Shown here one piece after another: positions 50,395 to 58,724 of a stretch of 64,000 bases of DNA (position 1 is the first letter of the stretch; each line of letters starts with the position of its first letter). Made by a program: the position numbers and the translations under genes. Under the pieces are notes generated by a model. The model saw only the letters and a list, made by a program, of their open reading frames with translations. It was not told the DNA's origin and made no database searches. This DNA comes from Clostridia bacterium (GTDB taxonomy: Bacteria > Bacillota > Clostridia > Oscillospirales > CAG-272): positions 248,001-312,000 of the forward strand of contig JAFUQU010000014.1 in NCBI GenBank assembly GCA_017472255.1. The letters run 5' to 3'.

Positions 50395-51873
50395 ATGGCA
50401 AAGCTGAAAATGCTGGCTATCGACCTGGGCGCGTCCAGTGGACGCGGCATCGTCGGCAGCTTCGACGGCGAAAAGCTCTCTCTGGAGGAGAATCACCGCT
50501 TCCCCAATGAGCCTGTCACCGCCGCCGGTACCTTTACATGGGACATTCTGCGCATCTTCCACGAGATCAAGAACTCGATCCGCAAATGCGCCCTGTCCGA
50601 CGACAAGGATATCCGTTCCATCGGTATCGACACCTGGGGCGTGGACTACGGCTACCTCGATAAAAACGGTCGCCTGATGGCAAACCCCATCAACTACCGT
50701 GACACCCGCACCGAGGGTATCATCGATTACGCCGCCAAGACCGTTTCCAAGAGCGATATCTACAACACCACCGGCATTCAGTTCATGAACTTCAACACGC
50801 TGTTCCAGCTGATCGCCGATCTGCGTGACACGCCCTATCTCATTGAGAACGCGGACAAGCTGCTCTTCGTTCCCGACCTGCTCAACTACTTCCTCACCGG
50901 CGTCAAGCATACCGAGTACACCATCGCCTCCACCGGCGCAATTCTCGACGCGAAGACCCGCAATTATGCCTTCGACCTGATGGAAAAGTTTCGCATTCCG
51001 AAGAACATCTTCACGGAGCTGTCCCAGCCCGGTGACAAGGTGGGCAAGCTGCTTCCCCAGGTTCTGGAGGATGTGGGCAGCATCAGCGCGGACGTGGTCA
51101 ACGTTGCCGCTCACGACACGGCAAGCGCCGTGGTATCCGTTCCGGCAAAGGGCGAGGATTTCGTCTTCATCAGCTCCGGCACATGGTTGCTGATGGGCAC
51201 CGAAACCAAGTCCCCCATCATTACCGAAACCTCCCGCAAGTACGATTTCACCAACGAGGGCGGCGTCAACGGCACCACCCGTTTCCTGAAGAATATCATG
51301 GGCCTGTGGATTGAGCAGGAATCCAGACGTCAGTGGAAGCGCGAGGGCAAGGAATATTCCTTCGACGATCTGGCGAACATGGCTATCGCCTCCAAGCCCA
51401 TGCAGTGCATCATCAATCCCGATGATCCGCTTTTCTCCGGTCCCGGCAATATGCCCGGCCGCATCGCGGATTACTGCAAGGCCACCGGTCAGCACGTGCC
51501 CGAGAATCCGGGCGAAATCGTCCGCTGCATCTTTGAGAGCCTGTCCCTGCGCTACCGCTGGACGGTGGAAAAGATCGACGAGATGCTGGGCAGAAAGACG
51601 CCCTTCATCAACATCGTCGGCGGCGGCACCAAGGACGCACTCCTCTGCCAGTTCGCGGCTGACGCCTGCGCACGTCCGGTTTACGCCGGCCCCGTGGAGG
51701 CAACCGCCATCGGCAATCTGGCCGTTCAGGCCATCTCGGCCGGCGAGATTAAGGATATCGCACAGGCACGCGAGGTTGTCCGCAATTCCTTCGAAATCGT
51801 TACCTATGAGCCGAAGCCTTCCTCCGTCTGGGACGAAGGATATGAGCGCTTCAAGAAGCTCATCGGCGAATAA
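50395..51873 (+). CDS. rhaB: L-rhamnulokinase
   Basis: 492 aa from ATG 50395 (AAGGAG 8 nt upstream); an in-frame start at 50347 is rejected. It is a FGGY-family kinase: MLAIDLGASSGRG, SIGIDTWGVDYGY, HDTASAVVSVP, SSGTWLLMGTE and FINIVGGGTKDALLCQFAAD. This set fits rhamnulokinase, which phosphorylates L-rhamnulose at O1. The neighbour rhaA makes its substrate. Kinase residues appear intact. Confidence 0.93.
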   Translation: MAKLKMLAIDLGASSGRGIVGSFDGEKLSLEENHRFPNEPVTAAGTFTWDILRIFHEIKNSIRKCALSDDKDIRSIGIDTWGVDYGYLDKNGRLMANPINYRDTRTEGIIDYAAKTVSKSDIYNTTGIQFMNFNTLFQLIADLRDTPYLIENADKLLFVPDLLNYFLTGVKHTEYTIASTGAILDAKTRNYAFDLMEKFRIPKNIFTELSQPGDKVGKLLPQVLEDVGSISADVVNVAAHDTASAVVSVPAKGEDFVFISSGTWLLMGTETKSPIITETSRKYDFTNEGGVNGTTRFLKNIMGLWIEQESRRQWKREGKEYSFDDLANMAIASKPMQCIINPDDPLFSGPGNMPGRIADYCKATGQHVPENPGEIVRCIFESLSLRYRWTVEKIDEMLGRKTPFINIVGGGTKDALLCQFAADACARPVYAGPVEATAIGNLAVQAISAGEIKDIAQAREVVRNSFEIVTYEPKPSSVWDEGYERFKKLIGE

Positions 51874-51897
51874 TTGATACATAAAGGAGAACACAAA

Positions 51898-53148
51898 ATG
51901 AGCACACTGAAAGCATATGAGCTTGCAAAAGAACTTTACGCATCCATCGGCGTCGATACCGACAAGGTTATCGAAAAGCTGGCTACCATCCCGGTATCCA
52001 TGCACTGCTGGCAGGGCGATGACGTCCGCGGCTTCGAGAATCCCGACGGCGACCTGACCGGCGGCATCCAGACCACCGGTAACTATCCGGGCAGAGCACA
52101 GACCATCGAGCAGCTCCGCGCTGACTACGAAAAGGCGATCTCCATGATCCCCGGTAAGAAGAAGATCAGCCTGCACGCCATCTATCTCGACACCATGGGT
52201 GAGAAGGTGGAACGCAACGCCATCCAGCCCAAGCACTTCGATTCCTGGATTGAGTGGGCGAAAAAGACCGGCATCGGCATCGACTTCAACCCCACCTGCT
52301 TCTCTCATCCTATGAGCGACAGCGGCTTCACTCTGTCCAGCGCGGATGAAACTGTCCGTCAGTACTGGATCGAGCACTGCATCCAGTCCCGTATCATCGC
52401 CGAGTATATCGGTGAGCAGCTGGGCGATCAGGCTGTGACCAACTACTGGATTCCCGACGGCTTCAAGGATATTCCCGTTGACCGCTACGGCTACCGTGCC
52501 CGCCTGATTGATTCCTACGACAAGATTTTCGCAGGTCAGAACAAGAAGTACAACCTGAACGCTGTGGAGAGCAAGGTATTCGGCATCGGCGCTGAGTCCT
52601 GCACCATTGGTTCTCTGGAAATGTGCCTCGGATACGCAGTGAAGAACAACCTGCTCCTGACCCTGGACACCGGTCACTTCCATCCTACCGAGGTTGTGTC
52701 CGACAAGATTTCCTCCTCGCTGCTCTTCCTGGACGACGTGCTGCTGCACGTTTCCCGCCCTGTTCGCTGGGACTCCGACCATGTGGTTATTTTCGACGAC
52801 GAGCTGAAGTACATCGCGCAGGAGATCATCCGCGGCGGCTTCGAGAAGCGTGTTCACATCGGTCTGGACTTCTTCGATGCTTCCATCAACCGCATCGCCG
52901 CATGGGTTATCGGTACCCGCAATATGCAGAAGGCTCTGCTGTACGCTCTGCTTGAGCCGACCGCAAAGCTCAAGGAGCTGGAGCTTGCTGGCGACTATAC
53001 CTCCCGTCTGGCTCTGCTGGAGGAGTACAAGTCCTATCCGTTCGCAGCTGTATGGGATTACTACTGCGAGACTCAGAACGTACCGGTTCGCGACGCTTGG
53101 CTGGCTGAGGTCAAGAAGTACGAAGCTGACGTGCTGTCCAAGAGATAA
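51898..53148 (+). CDS. rhaA: L-rhamnose isomerase
   Basis: 416 aa from ATG 51898 (AAAGGAGAAC upstream); the E. coli enzyme is about 419 aa. The identity is clear from [73 protein letters not shown] and [17 protein letters not shown]. These include metal-binding His, Asp and Glu residues. It converts L-rhamnose to L-rhamnulose. Codon choice is strongly biased, as for a highly expressed gene. A terminator follows. Confidence 0.95.
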   Translation: MSTLKAYELAKELYASIGVDTDKVIEKLATIPVSMHCWQGDDVRGFENPDGDLTGGIQTTGNYPGRAQTIEQLRADYEKAISMIPGKKKISLHAIYLDTMGEKVERNAIQPKHFDSWIEWAKKTGIGIDFNPTCFSHPMSDSGFTLSSADETVRQYWIEHCIQSRIIAEYIGEQLGDQAVTNYWIPDGFKDIPVDRYGYRARLIDSYDKIFAGQNKKYNLNAVESKVFGIGAESCTIGSLEMCLGYAVKNNLLLTLDTGHFHPTEVVSDKISSSLLFLDDVLLHVSRPVRWDSDHVVIFDDELKYIAQEIIRGGFEKRVHIGLDFFDASINRIAAWVIGTRNMQKALLYALLEPTAKLKELELAGDYTSRLALLEEYKSYPFAAVWDYYCETQNVPVRDAWLAEVKKYEADVLSKR

Positions 53149-53157
53149 ATCCATAGC

Positions 53158-53195
53158 AAAAGGTCTGCCGCTTATGCGACAGACCTTTTCTGACA
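53158..53195 (+). terminator. Intrinsic terminator after rhaA
   Basis: A 10-bp perfect stem (53158-53167 with 53180-53189) extended by an inner three base pairs, beginning AAAAGG and ending CCTTTT, so the arm itself supplies a U-run. Confidence 0.85.
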
Positions 53196-53213
53196 AGCAG
53201 TCTCAAAACAGGC

Positions 53214-53242
53214 TTGACAAGTAAACACGGATGTGATAAAAT
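53214..53242 (+). promoter_or_regulatory. Sigma-A promoter of the GH43-like gene
   Basis: TTGACA (53214-53219), a 17-nt spacer, and TAAAAT (53237-53242), 32 nt before the ATG. Confidence 0.85.
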
Positions 53243-53274
53243 CTATGTAGTTCAGATAATTTTGGGAGGCAGCT

Positions 53275-54126
53275 ATGCAAATATCCGATTTCCGCATCCG
53301 TGACCCGTTCATCCTGCTTGACGGGGACAACTATTATATGTACGCATCCAACGGTCACGGCTTCATGGTTTATGTCAGCGATAATCTGACGGGCTGGAGC
53401 GAGCCGACGGTGGTTTTCACGCCGCCGGAGGGGTTCTGGGCTGACCGGGATTTCTGGGCGCCCGAGGTACACAAATACAAAGGCGCATACTATCTTTTCG
53501 CCAGCCTGAAAAGTCCTGACGCTTGTCGGGGCACGCAGATTTTCCGAGCGGAGTCGCCCCTCGGTCCCTTTGAGCTGCACAGCGACGGTCCGGTGACACC
53601 CCGAGACTGGGAATGCCTGGATGGCACGCTTCACATCGAGAGCGACGGCACGCCCTACATGGTCTTCTGCCATGAGTGGGTTCAGGTGAAGGACGGCGAG
53701 ATGTGCGCCATGCCGCTGACCGGCGATTTGTCCGCACCGGCGGGTGAGCCCATTCTGCTTTTCAAGGCGTCTCAGCCCGCATGGGCGCTCAAGGAAAAGC
53801 CCACCTTTGTCACGGACGGACCTTTCCTCTACCGCACCGAATCGGGACGGCTGATGATGATCTGGTCGAGCTTTGCCGCTGACGGCTACTGCGAGGCGCT
53901 GGCTTATTCGGACAACGGAAGCATTACCGGCAAGTGGTCGCACGACCAGCGGCTGTTGTTCACGAAGGACGGCGGTCACGGCATGATCTTCCGCGATAAA
54001 GGCGGCGCGCTTCAATTCGTCTGCCATCAGCCCAACGGCGGCACGCTGGAACGTGCGCATCTGACTGAGCTTTGCGAGAAGGACGACACGCTCTGGGTGA
54101 GAGTGGTGGATATGTCGGTGGGGTAA
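53275..54126 (+). CDS. GH43-like five-bladed beta-propeller glycosidase
   Basis: 283 aa. Blade patterns of GH43/GH62: IRDPFILLDGDNYYMYAS with catalytic-base Asp10, then WAPEVHKYKGAYYLFAS with the pKa-modulating acid region, then CLDGTLHIESDGTPYMVFCHEW and TDGPFLYRTESGRLMMIWSSF. This suggests an arabinofuranosidase or xylosidase-type enzyme. No signal peptide, so it acts on imported oligosaccharides. It follows the rhamnose genes but has its own promoter. The general-acid Glu cannot be assigned with certainty. Confidence 0.82.
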   Translation: MQISDFRIRDPFILLDGDNYYMYASNGHGFMVYVSDNLTGWSEPTVVFTPPEGFWADRDFWAPEVHKYKGAYYLFASLKSPDACRGTQIFRAESPLGPFELHSDGPVTPRDWECLDGTLHIESDGTPYMVFCHEWVQVKDGEMCAMPLTGDLSAPAGEPILLFKASQPAWALKEKPTFVTDGPFLYRTESGRLMMIWSSFAADGYCEALAYSDNGSITGKWSHDQRLLFTKDGGHGMIFRDKGGALQFVCHQPNGGTLERAHLTELCEKDDTLWVRVVDMSVG

Positions 54127-54180
54127 TTCAGCGAACATCTGTCTGAGCAGCAATAAATTCCTGATGTGCCTGCCCGCGCC

Positions 54181-54209
54181 TTGACAAGCGGGCGGGTTTG
54201 TGGTACAAT
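54181..54209 (+). promoter_or_regulatory. Sigma-A promoter of the small Cys protein gene
   Basis: TTGACA (54181-54186), a 17-nt G-rich spacer, and TACAAT (54204-54209), 31 nt before the start at 54241. Confidence 0.85.
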
Positions 54210-54240
54210 AATATCATGCCATATGGATGGGAGTGAGCCT

Positions 54241-54453
54241 ATGCCGAAGAATGAAGAAAACGAGTGCGAAAAAATCTGCGCGTTCTGCCGGTTTGCGTCG
54301 GAGATTGCCGGAGCGGAGGAAATGCTCTGTGAACGCCGGGGCGTGGTCGGACGAGAATACCGCTGCCGCCGTTTTGTCTACGATCCGCTGAAACGTGTCC
54401 CCCGCCGTCCGCCTGCGCTGATTGTCCCGGATTTATTGGCGGATGATGAATAA
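54241..54453 (+). CDS. Small four-cysteine protein of unknown function
   Basis: 70 aa from ATG 54241 (GGGAGTG upstream); longer upstream frames cross the promoter. The Cys pattern is ICAFC then MLC about 15 residues on, then YRC, suggesting a small zinc or Fe-S site (C-x2-C...C...C), followed by a proline/arginine-rich tail (KRVPRRPP). It is cytoplasmic. The family is not recognised by name. Strong own promoter. Confidence 0.65.
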   Translation: MPKNEENECEKICAFCRFASEIAGAEEMLCERRGVVGREYRCRRFVYDPLKRVPRRPPALIVPDLLADDE

Positions 54454-54509
54454 AGTATGTATTGATTATATAGAAAATGTTATTATTCTGTCAATTTCAC
54501 GCCGAATTC

Positions 54510-54538
54510 TTGCAAATCCCTGCGATAAATGATATAAT
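54510..54538 (+). promoter_or_regulatory. Sigma-A promoter of the DAHP synthase gene
   Basis: TTGCAA (54510-54515), a 17-nt spacer, and TATAAT (54533-54538), followed by a 59-nt leader. No tryptophan- or tyrosine-type leader peptide was noticed. Confidence 0.85.
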
Positions 54539-54597
54539 ATAAATGCCGAAGGCTTTGCCTGGCGGCTACAGATATTAGTGAGAGGAACATAACGTCA

Positions 54598-55614
54598 ATG
54601 ATTATCATTATTAAGCCCAACACAGAAAAGGCGCGTGTTACCGAGTTCATCACCGATCTCGAAAAAACGCCCGGCCTTCAGACGCATCTGGTTGAAGGTC
54701 TCCACACCACGATCATCGGTCTGGTCGGCGATACCTCCAAGGTCGATATCGATCAGCTCCGCACCAACGACATTGTCGAAGAAGTCAAGCGCGTGCAGGA
54801 GCCTTACAAGAACGCAAATCGCAAATTCCATCCCGACGATACCATCGTTGATATCGGCGGCATCAAAATCGGCGGCGGACATTTTCAGGTCATCAGCGGT
54901 CCTTGCTCGGTAGAGTGCGAGGAGCAGATCTGCGAAATCGCGACCCGTGTCCGCGAATCCGGTTCCACCATGCTCCGCGGCGGCGCTTTCAAGCCCCGCA
55001 CCTCGCCTTACGCTTTCCAGGGTCTGAAGGCTGAAGGCATTGATCTGCTGCTCGAAGCCAAGAAGAAAACCGGTCTGCCCATCGTCAGCGAAGTCATGGA
55101 TGCTTCCCATCTCCCCCTGTTCGAGAATGTGGACGTGATTCAGGTCGGTGCACGTAATATGCAGAACTTTGAGCTGCTTAAGGAGCTGGGACATATCCGC
55201 AAGCCCATTCTGCTCAAGCGCGGTCTGGCAAACACCATCGAGGAAATGCTTATGAGCGCCGAGTACATCATGGCAGGCGGCAATTCGAACGTCATTCTCT
55301 GCGAGCGCGGCATCCGTACTTTCGAGACCGCGACCCGCAACACCTTCGATGTATCGGCAATTCCGGTGCTCAAGCGTCTGTCCCACCTGCCTGTGGTTGC
55401 GGACCCCAGCCATGCGGGCGGCATTAACTGGCTCGTGGAGCCGCTGGCTCTGGCGGCTGTGGCAGCCGGTGCGGACGGTCTGATGATCGAGGTACACAAC
55501 AATCCCGCTAAGGCTCTCTCTGACGGCAAGCAGTCCCTGACGCCCGACGAATTCGACGGCGTGATGAAGAAGATCAAGGCGCTGCTGGCTGTAGACGGCA
55601 GAGTGATCGGCTGA
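54598..55614 (+). CDS. aroF: 3-deoxy-7-phosphoheptulonate synthase (type I-beta)
   Basis: 338 aa. A short N-terminal ferredoxin-like extension (residues 1-70, MIIIIKPNTEKARV...IDQLRTNDIVEEVKRV) precedes the KDOPS-like barrel: ISGPCSVECEEQI, MLRGGAFKPRTSPYAFQGL, QVGARNMQNFELL, ILLKRGLANTIEEML and ADPSHAGG. This form condenses PEP and erythrose-4-phosphate, the first step of the shikimate pathway. The extension may take part in feedback control. It is a single-gene unit with its own strong promoter. Confidence 0.93.
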   Translation: MIIIIKPNTEKARVTEFITDLEKTPGLQTHLVEGLHTTIIGLVGDTSKVDIDQLRTNDIVEEVKRVQEPYKNANRKFHPDDTIVDIGGIKIGGGHFQVISGPCSVECEEQICEIATRVRESGSTMLRGGAFKPRTSPYAFQGLKAEGIDLLLEAKKKTGLPIVSEVMDASHLPLFENVDVIQVGARNMQNFELLKELGHIRKPILLKRGLANTIEEMLMSAEYIMAGGNSNVILCERGIRTFETATRNTFDVSAIPVLKRLSHLPVVADPSHAGGINWLVEPLALAAVAAGADGLMIEVHNNPAKALSDGKQSLTPDEFDGVMKKIKALLAVDGRVIG

Positions 55615-55663
55615 TTGCAAATAAAACAATAAAATAGCTGTAAAAAACAGCGGATCAAGAAGA

Positions 55664-55700
55664 CAAGGCACACCCATTCGGATGTGCCTTGTGCTATTTA
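55664..55700 (+). terminator. Probable terminator after the DAHP synthase gene
   Basis: A 9-bp perfect stem (55664-55672 with 55683-55691) with a 10-nt loop is followed by TGCTATTTAAT. The U-run is weak. The hairpin adjoins the transposase relic. Confidence 0.6.
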
Positions 55701-55960
55701 ATATCCTCATTGATACGAATGGTGTGATTTCCTTCGACTTCGCAGTATTTCTCCTTGTGAGGACAGCCTTCACACCTAAATATTCTTCCGTTCTGCCGTA
55801 CTTGTTTCCCTTAACGGGAGCAGTTTGGAAATAGTAGAATCTCTTGGCGTTAAGACATACCAGATATCCCTTTTCATCAATACGGAAATTGACCGTACAG
55901 TATAGATCTTCTTTCTTTTCCTTTGGACATAGTCAGATTCTTTTTCGGGAACTTTTACAG
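55694..55960 (-). pseudogene. Degenerate IS1182-family transposase fragment
   Basis: On the minus strand one frame reads KEDLYCTVNFRIDEKGYLVC then NAKRFYYFQTAPVKGNKYGR then TEEY. After a frameshift near 55770 a second frame reads RCEGCPHKEKYCEVEGNHTIRINEDIK and stops at 55694. This is the internal Cys-containing region found in IS1182-type DDE transposases. A further frame break lies upstream near 55920. Both the 5' catalytic part and the 3' end are gone, and no terminal repeats were seen. Base composition is more A/T-rich than the flanks. It is an old, dead remnant. Confidence 0.7.
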
Positions 55961-55985
55961 TCTGCTTAATTTTTGCCTGATCGAC

Positions 55986-56849
55986 TTATTTCTCCAGCAG
56001 CTTTTCCAGTTTGTCAGCCGCGCCGTCCAGATAATCGTTCTCCATCAGCTCCAGCATACCCTTGTCGCAGAGTGCGGCGAGACGGGGATCGATGGGCATA
56101 TGTGCCAGCACGTCGTAGCCGAACTTGTCAGCCACCTCGGCGATGTGGCTCTCGCCGAAGATGTTGTAGTCCTTGCCGCAGTCGGGACAGCGGAAGTATG
56201 CCATGTTCTCCACCAGACCCAGCACAGGGATGTTCATCATCTGCGCCATGTTGGCAGCCTTGGCGACGATCATCGAGACAAGCTCCGGGGGGCTGGTGAC
56301 GATGATAATGCCGTCCAGCGGAATCGACTGGAAGACAGTCAGCGGCACGTCGCCCGTTCCGGGAGGCATATCCACGAACATAAAGTCTACGTCGTCCCAG
56401 ATTACATCAGTCCAGAACTGTTTGACGGTGCCGGCGATGACCGGACCTCTCCAGACCACGGGAGTGGTCTCCTCGTTGAGCAGCAGGTTGACGGACATCA
56501 TGCGGATGCCGGTCTTGGATGCCAGCGGGTAAATGCCGCCCGCACCGTCGCCGGTAACGTCGCCCTTCACACCGAAAGCCTTCGGAATGGATGGACCGGT
56601 GATGTCGGCGTCGAGGATGGCCGTCGTGTAGCCGCGGCGGTTAAGGATAACGGACAGCATGGAGGTGACGATGGATTTGCCTACGCCGCCCTTGCCGCTA
56701 ACGATACCAATGACCTTTTTGATTTTGGAAAGCTCATGAGGCTTTTCCAGCAGGCTCTCCTTCTCACGGGAAGAGCAGTTGGATGAGCAGGTGGAGCAGT
56801 TGTGGGTGCAACCGGACTCCGGCTTCTCCTGCGTATCATCATATATCAT
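55986..56849 (-). CDS. Mrp/NBP35-family P-loop ATPase (Fe-S carrier)
   Basis: 287 aa. An N-terminal four-Cys cluster (Cys14, 18, 21, 25) resembles the [4Fe-4S] site of eukaryotic Nbp35. Walker A SGKGGVGKS (about 51-59), DADITGPSIPK, WRGPVIAGTVKQFW and the DMPPGTGDVPLT block are intact. The paired Cys of CPDCG near residue 227 match the Mrp/ApbC shared cluster site. The protein likely delivers Fe-S clusters to apo-proteins in the cytoplasm. Single gene with its own promoter. A PROSITE-like dimer site seems complete. Confidence 0.9.
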   Translation of the reverse strand: MIYDDTQEKPESGCTHNCSTCSSNCSSREKESLLEKPHELSKIKKVIGIVSGKGGVGKSIVTSMLSVILNRRGYTTAILDADITGPSIPKAFGVKGDVTGDGAGGIYPLASKTGIRMMSVNLLLNEETTPVVWRGPVIAGTVKQFWTDVIWDDVDFMFVDMPPGTGDVPLTVFQSIPLDGIIIVTSPPELVSMIVAKAANMAQMMNIPVLGLVENMAYFRCPDCGKDYNIFGESHIAEVADKFGYDVLAHMPIDPRLAALCDKGMLELMENDYLDGAADKLEKLLEK

Positions 56850-56881
56850 GAGAAATTCTCCTTTCGTTGATTACTATTTTT

Positions 56882-56910
56882 ATTATAACGCATTTGACGG
56901 AATTTTGCAA
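56882..56910 (-). promoter_or_regulatory. Sigma-A promoter of the Mrp-like gene
   Basis: On the minus strand TTGCAA (56910-56905), a 17-nt spacer, and TATAAT (56887-56882), 32 nt before the ATG. Confidence 0.85.
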
Positions 56911-56959
56911 GTCTTTTTGGACTTTCATGAATTTTTTACGCTTTGTCAAATAAATAGCG

Positions 56960-56988
56960 TGGAAATGAATCGGATTTTAGCGTATAAT
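56960..56988 (+). promoter_or_regulatory. Promoter of the membrane zinc-ribbon gene
   Basis: TGGAAA (56960-56965), a 17-nt spacer, and TATAAT (56983-56988), divergent from the Mrp promoter. The -35 is weaker than its neighbours. Confidence 0.6.
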
Positions 56989-57031
56989 GCTTACCATAGT
57001 CACTATATCTGATAAATTGAAAGGACTTTGA

Positions 57032-57433
57032 TTGTTTATGAAGGAAAAACTCCGCCGCTTTATGTTTGGCCGCTACGGGGTGGACACCCTTGGCTATGTG
57101 CTGGTGTTCGGTTCGCTGGTGATTTCGTTTCTCTCCTCGCTGTTTGGTATCGGGCTGCTGATGCTCGTATCCTATGCCATGCTGGTCTGGGAAATCTTTC
57201 GCATGATGTCGAGGAATAACCAGGCGCGTTACCGCGAAAATGCCGCGTTCATGAAGTTCTGGGCGCCCGTTCAGAAATGGTTCAAGCTCCAGTGCAACCG
57301 TCTGCGCGACATCCGCACCCACCGTTATTTCTCCTGCCCCAGCTGTCACAACACGCTGCGCGTTCCCAAAGGTAAGGGCGAAATCACGATCACCTGTCCC
57401 TGCTGCAAGACAAGGTTTGACAAGCGGACATAA
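57032..57433 (+). CDS. Membrane protein with C-terminal zinc ribbon
   Basis: 133 aa from TTG 57032 (AAAGGA 6 nt upstream) or 131 aa from ATG 57038. Residues about 15-60 hold two close hydrophobic helices. The C-terminal 40 residues contain a zinc ribbon, CPSC and CPCC separated by about 19 residues. Such small proteins are common in Clostridia and of unknown function. Its 3' end overlaps that of the convergent glycerate kinase gene by 44 nt. Confidence 0.75.
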   Translation: MFMKEKLRRFMFGRYGVDTLGYVLVFGSLVISFLSSLFGIGLLMLVSYAMLVWEIFRMMSRNNQARYRENAAFMKFWAPVQKWFKLQCNRLRDIRTHRYFSCPSCHNTLRVPKGKGEITITCPCCKTRFDKRT

Positions 57434-58535
57434 GCCGGAACGCCTGCTCCACGGTGTCCGCCATGTTTCGCCGTGCATTTTTGGGATCCATGGCTTCCTC
57501 CAGCGTACACGCGCCGCGCACGATGGGGAAGAAGGCGTCGATGCCCGCGCTGTTGCAGGCGGAAGCGTCCCGGGTAACGCAGCCTGCAAAGGCGATGCAG
57601 AGCTTACCCGCGGCTTTTGCCAGCGATGCCACGCCCTGAGGGGCTTTGCCCATGACCGTCTGCGCGTCCAGCCGTCCCTCGCCGGTGATCACCACATCGG
57701 CGTCCGCCGCACGGTCGGCGAATTTCGTGGCGTCGAGAATCAGGCTGACGCCGGATTCCAATTCCGCTCCGAGGAAGGTGCGAAGGGCATAGCCCAAACC
57801 ACCTGCCGCGCCGTTTCCCGGCAGGTTGGGATCGCCGCCCGCGATAGAAGCGTAATGCTCCAGCCAGCCGTCCATCTGCGTTACCATTTCCGGCGTTGCG
57901 CCCTTCTGAGGACCGAATACAGCACTGCATCCGCTCTCGCCGCAGAGCGGATTTTTCACGTCGCAGGCTACGCGGAAGCGGCACTCCTTCAACGCGGGCA
58001 GGGCGGATGTGCGGTCGATGGATGCGAGGGATGCCAGCCCTGCTGCACAGGGGGCGATGGGATGGCCGTCGATGTCGAAGAAGCCGAAACCGAGCGCTTC
58101 CAGCATTCCCACGCCGCCGTCGTTGGTGGCACTGCCGCCGATGCCGATGATGAAGTCGCGGCAGCCCTCACCCATGGCGTGGGCAATGAGCTGTCCTACG
58201 CCGCGGGTGTTGGCGATGGAAGGATTGCGCTCCTCCGCCTTAAGCAGCGGCAGACCGGAAGCGGCTGCCATTTCGATGACGGCCACATTGCCGGGTAAAA
58301 TTCCATAAGCGGCGTCAACGGGACGTCCCAGAGGATCGTCGGCGCGGACGGTGCGTAGACTGCCGCCAAGTCCGGCGGTCAGGGCTTCTACGGTGCCTTC
58401 GCCGCCGTCAGCCAGCGGAGCGACGGTGATATGCGCGTCCGGAATGACGCGGCGGATGCCTTCGGCGGCGGCTTCACCCGCTTCGAGGGAGGTCATGCTG
58501 CCTTTGAAGGAGTCGATGGCGATCAGAATATTCAT
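57390..58535 (-). CDS. Glycerate kinase (GlxK/GarK family)
   Basis: 381 aa, standard length. Landmarks: IAIDSFKGSMTSLEAG, VAPLADGGEGTVEALT, EMAAASGLPLL, IIGIGGSATNDGGVGMLEALG, GAAGGLGYALRTFLGAELESG and DVVITGEGRLDAQTVMGKAP. It phosphorylates D-glycerate at O2 or O3 to enter glycolysis, as at the end of glucarate, glycine or tartrate breakdown. Single-gene unit. The last 15 codons overlap the convergent gene. Confidence 0.93.
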   Translation of the reverse strand: MNILIAIDSFKGSMTSLEAGEAAAEGIRRVIPDAHITVAPLADGGEGTVEALTAGLGGSLRTVRADDPLGRPVDAAYGILPGNVAVIEMAAASGLPLLKAEERNPSIANTRGVGQLIAHAMGEGCRDFIIGIGGSATNDGGVGMLEALGFGFFDIDGHPIAPCAAGLASLASIDRTSALPALKECRFRVACDVKNPLCGESGCSAVFGPQKGATPEMVTQMDGWLEHYASIAGGDPNLPGNGAAGGLGYALRTFLGAELESGVSLILDATKFADRAADADVVITGEGRLDAQTVMGKAPQGVASLAKAAGKLCIAFAGCVTRDASACNSAGIDAFFPIVRGACTLEEAMDPKNARRNMADTVEQAFRLMSACQTLSCSRDR

Positions 58536-58569
58536 AGGTTCCTCCGTCTGAAAAAAGTTTGGATATTTT

Positions 58570-58598
58570 ATTATAGCATGAATTCGTTAACGATTCAA
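58570..58598 (-). promoter_or_regulatory. Sigma-A promoter of the glycerate kinase gene
   Basis: On the minus strand TTGAAT (58598-58593), a 17-nt spacer, and TATAAT (58575-58570), 34 nt before the ATG. Confidence 0.78.
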
Positions 58599-58665
58599 GA
58601 TATCGAAAGAAATTTGTCATATCCGGCGTCAGAATATGTCTATTTCATTAAATTTGCGATTTTCC

Positions 58666-58694
58666 TTGAATATGAAGGAAAAATGTGCTACAAT
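58666..58694 (+). promoter_or_regulatory. Sigma-A promoter of the rimM-trmD-murJ unit
   Basis: TTGAAT (58666-58671), a 17-nt spacer, and TACAAT (58689-58694), 30 nt before the ATG of rimM. Confidence 0.82.
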
Positions 58695-58724
58695 AATACT
58701 GATTGAACTTTGAAGGAGACTATC

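Noticed and set aside
50350..53196. A 948-codon open frame antisense to rhaB and rhaA
   Set aside because: It has no ribosome site, lies opposite two strongly conserved genes, and its text is the reverse-strand image of biased codons.
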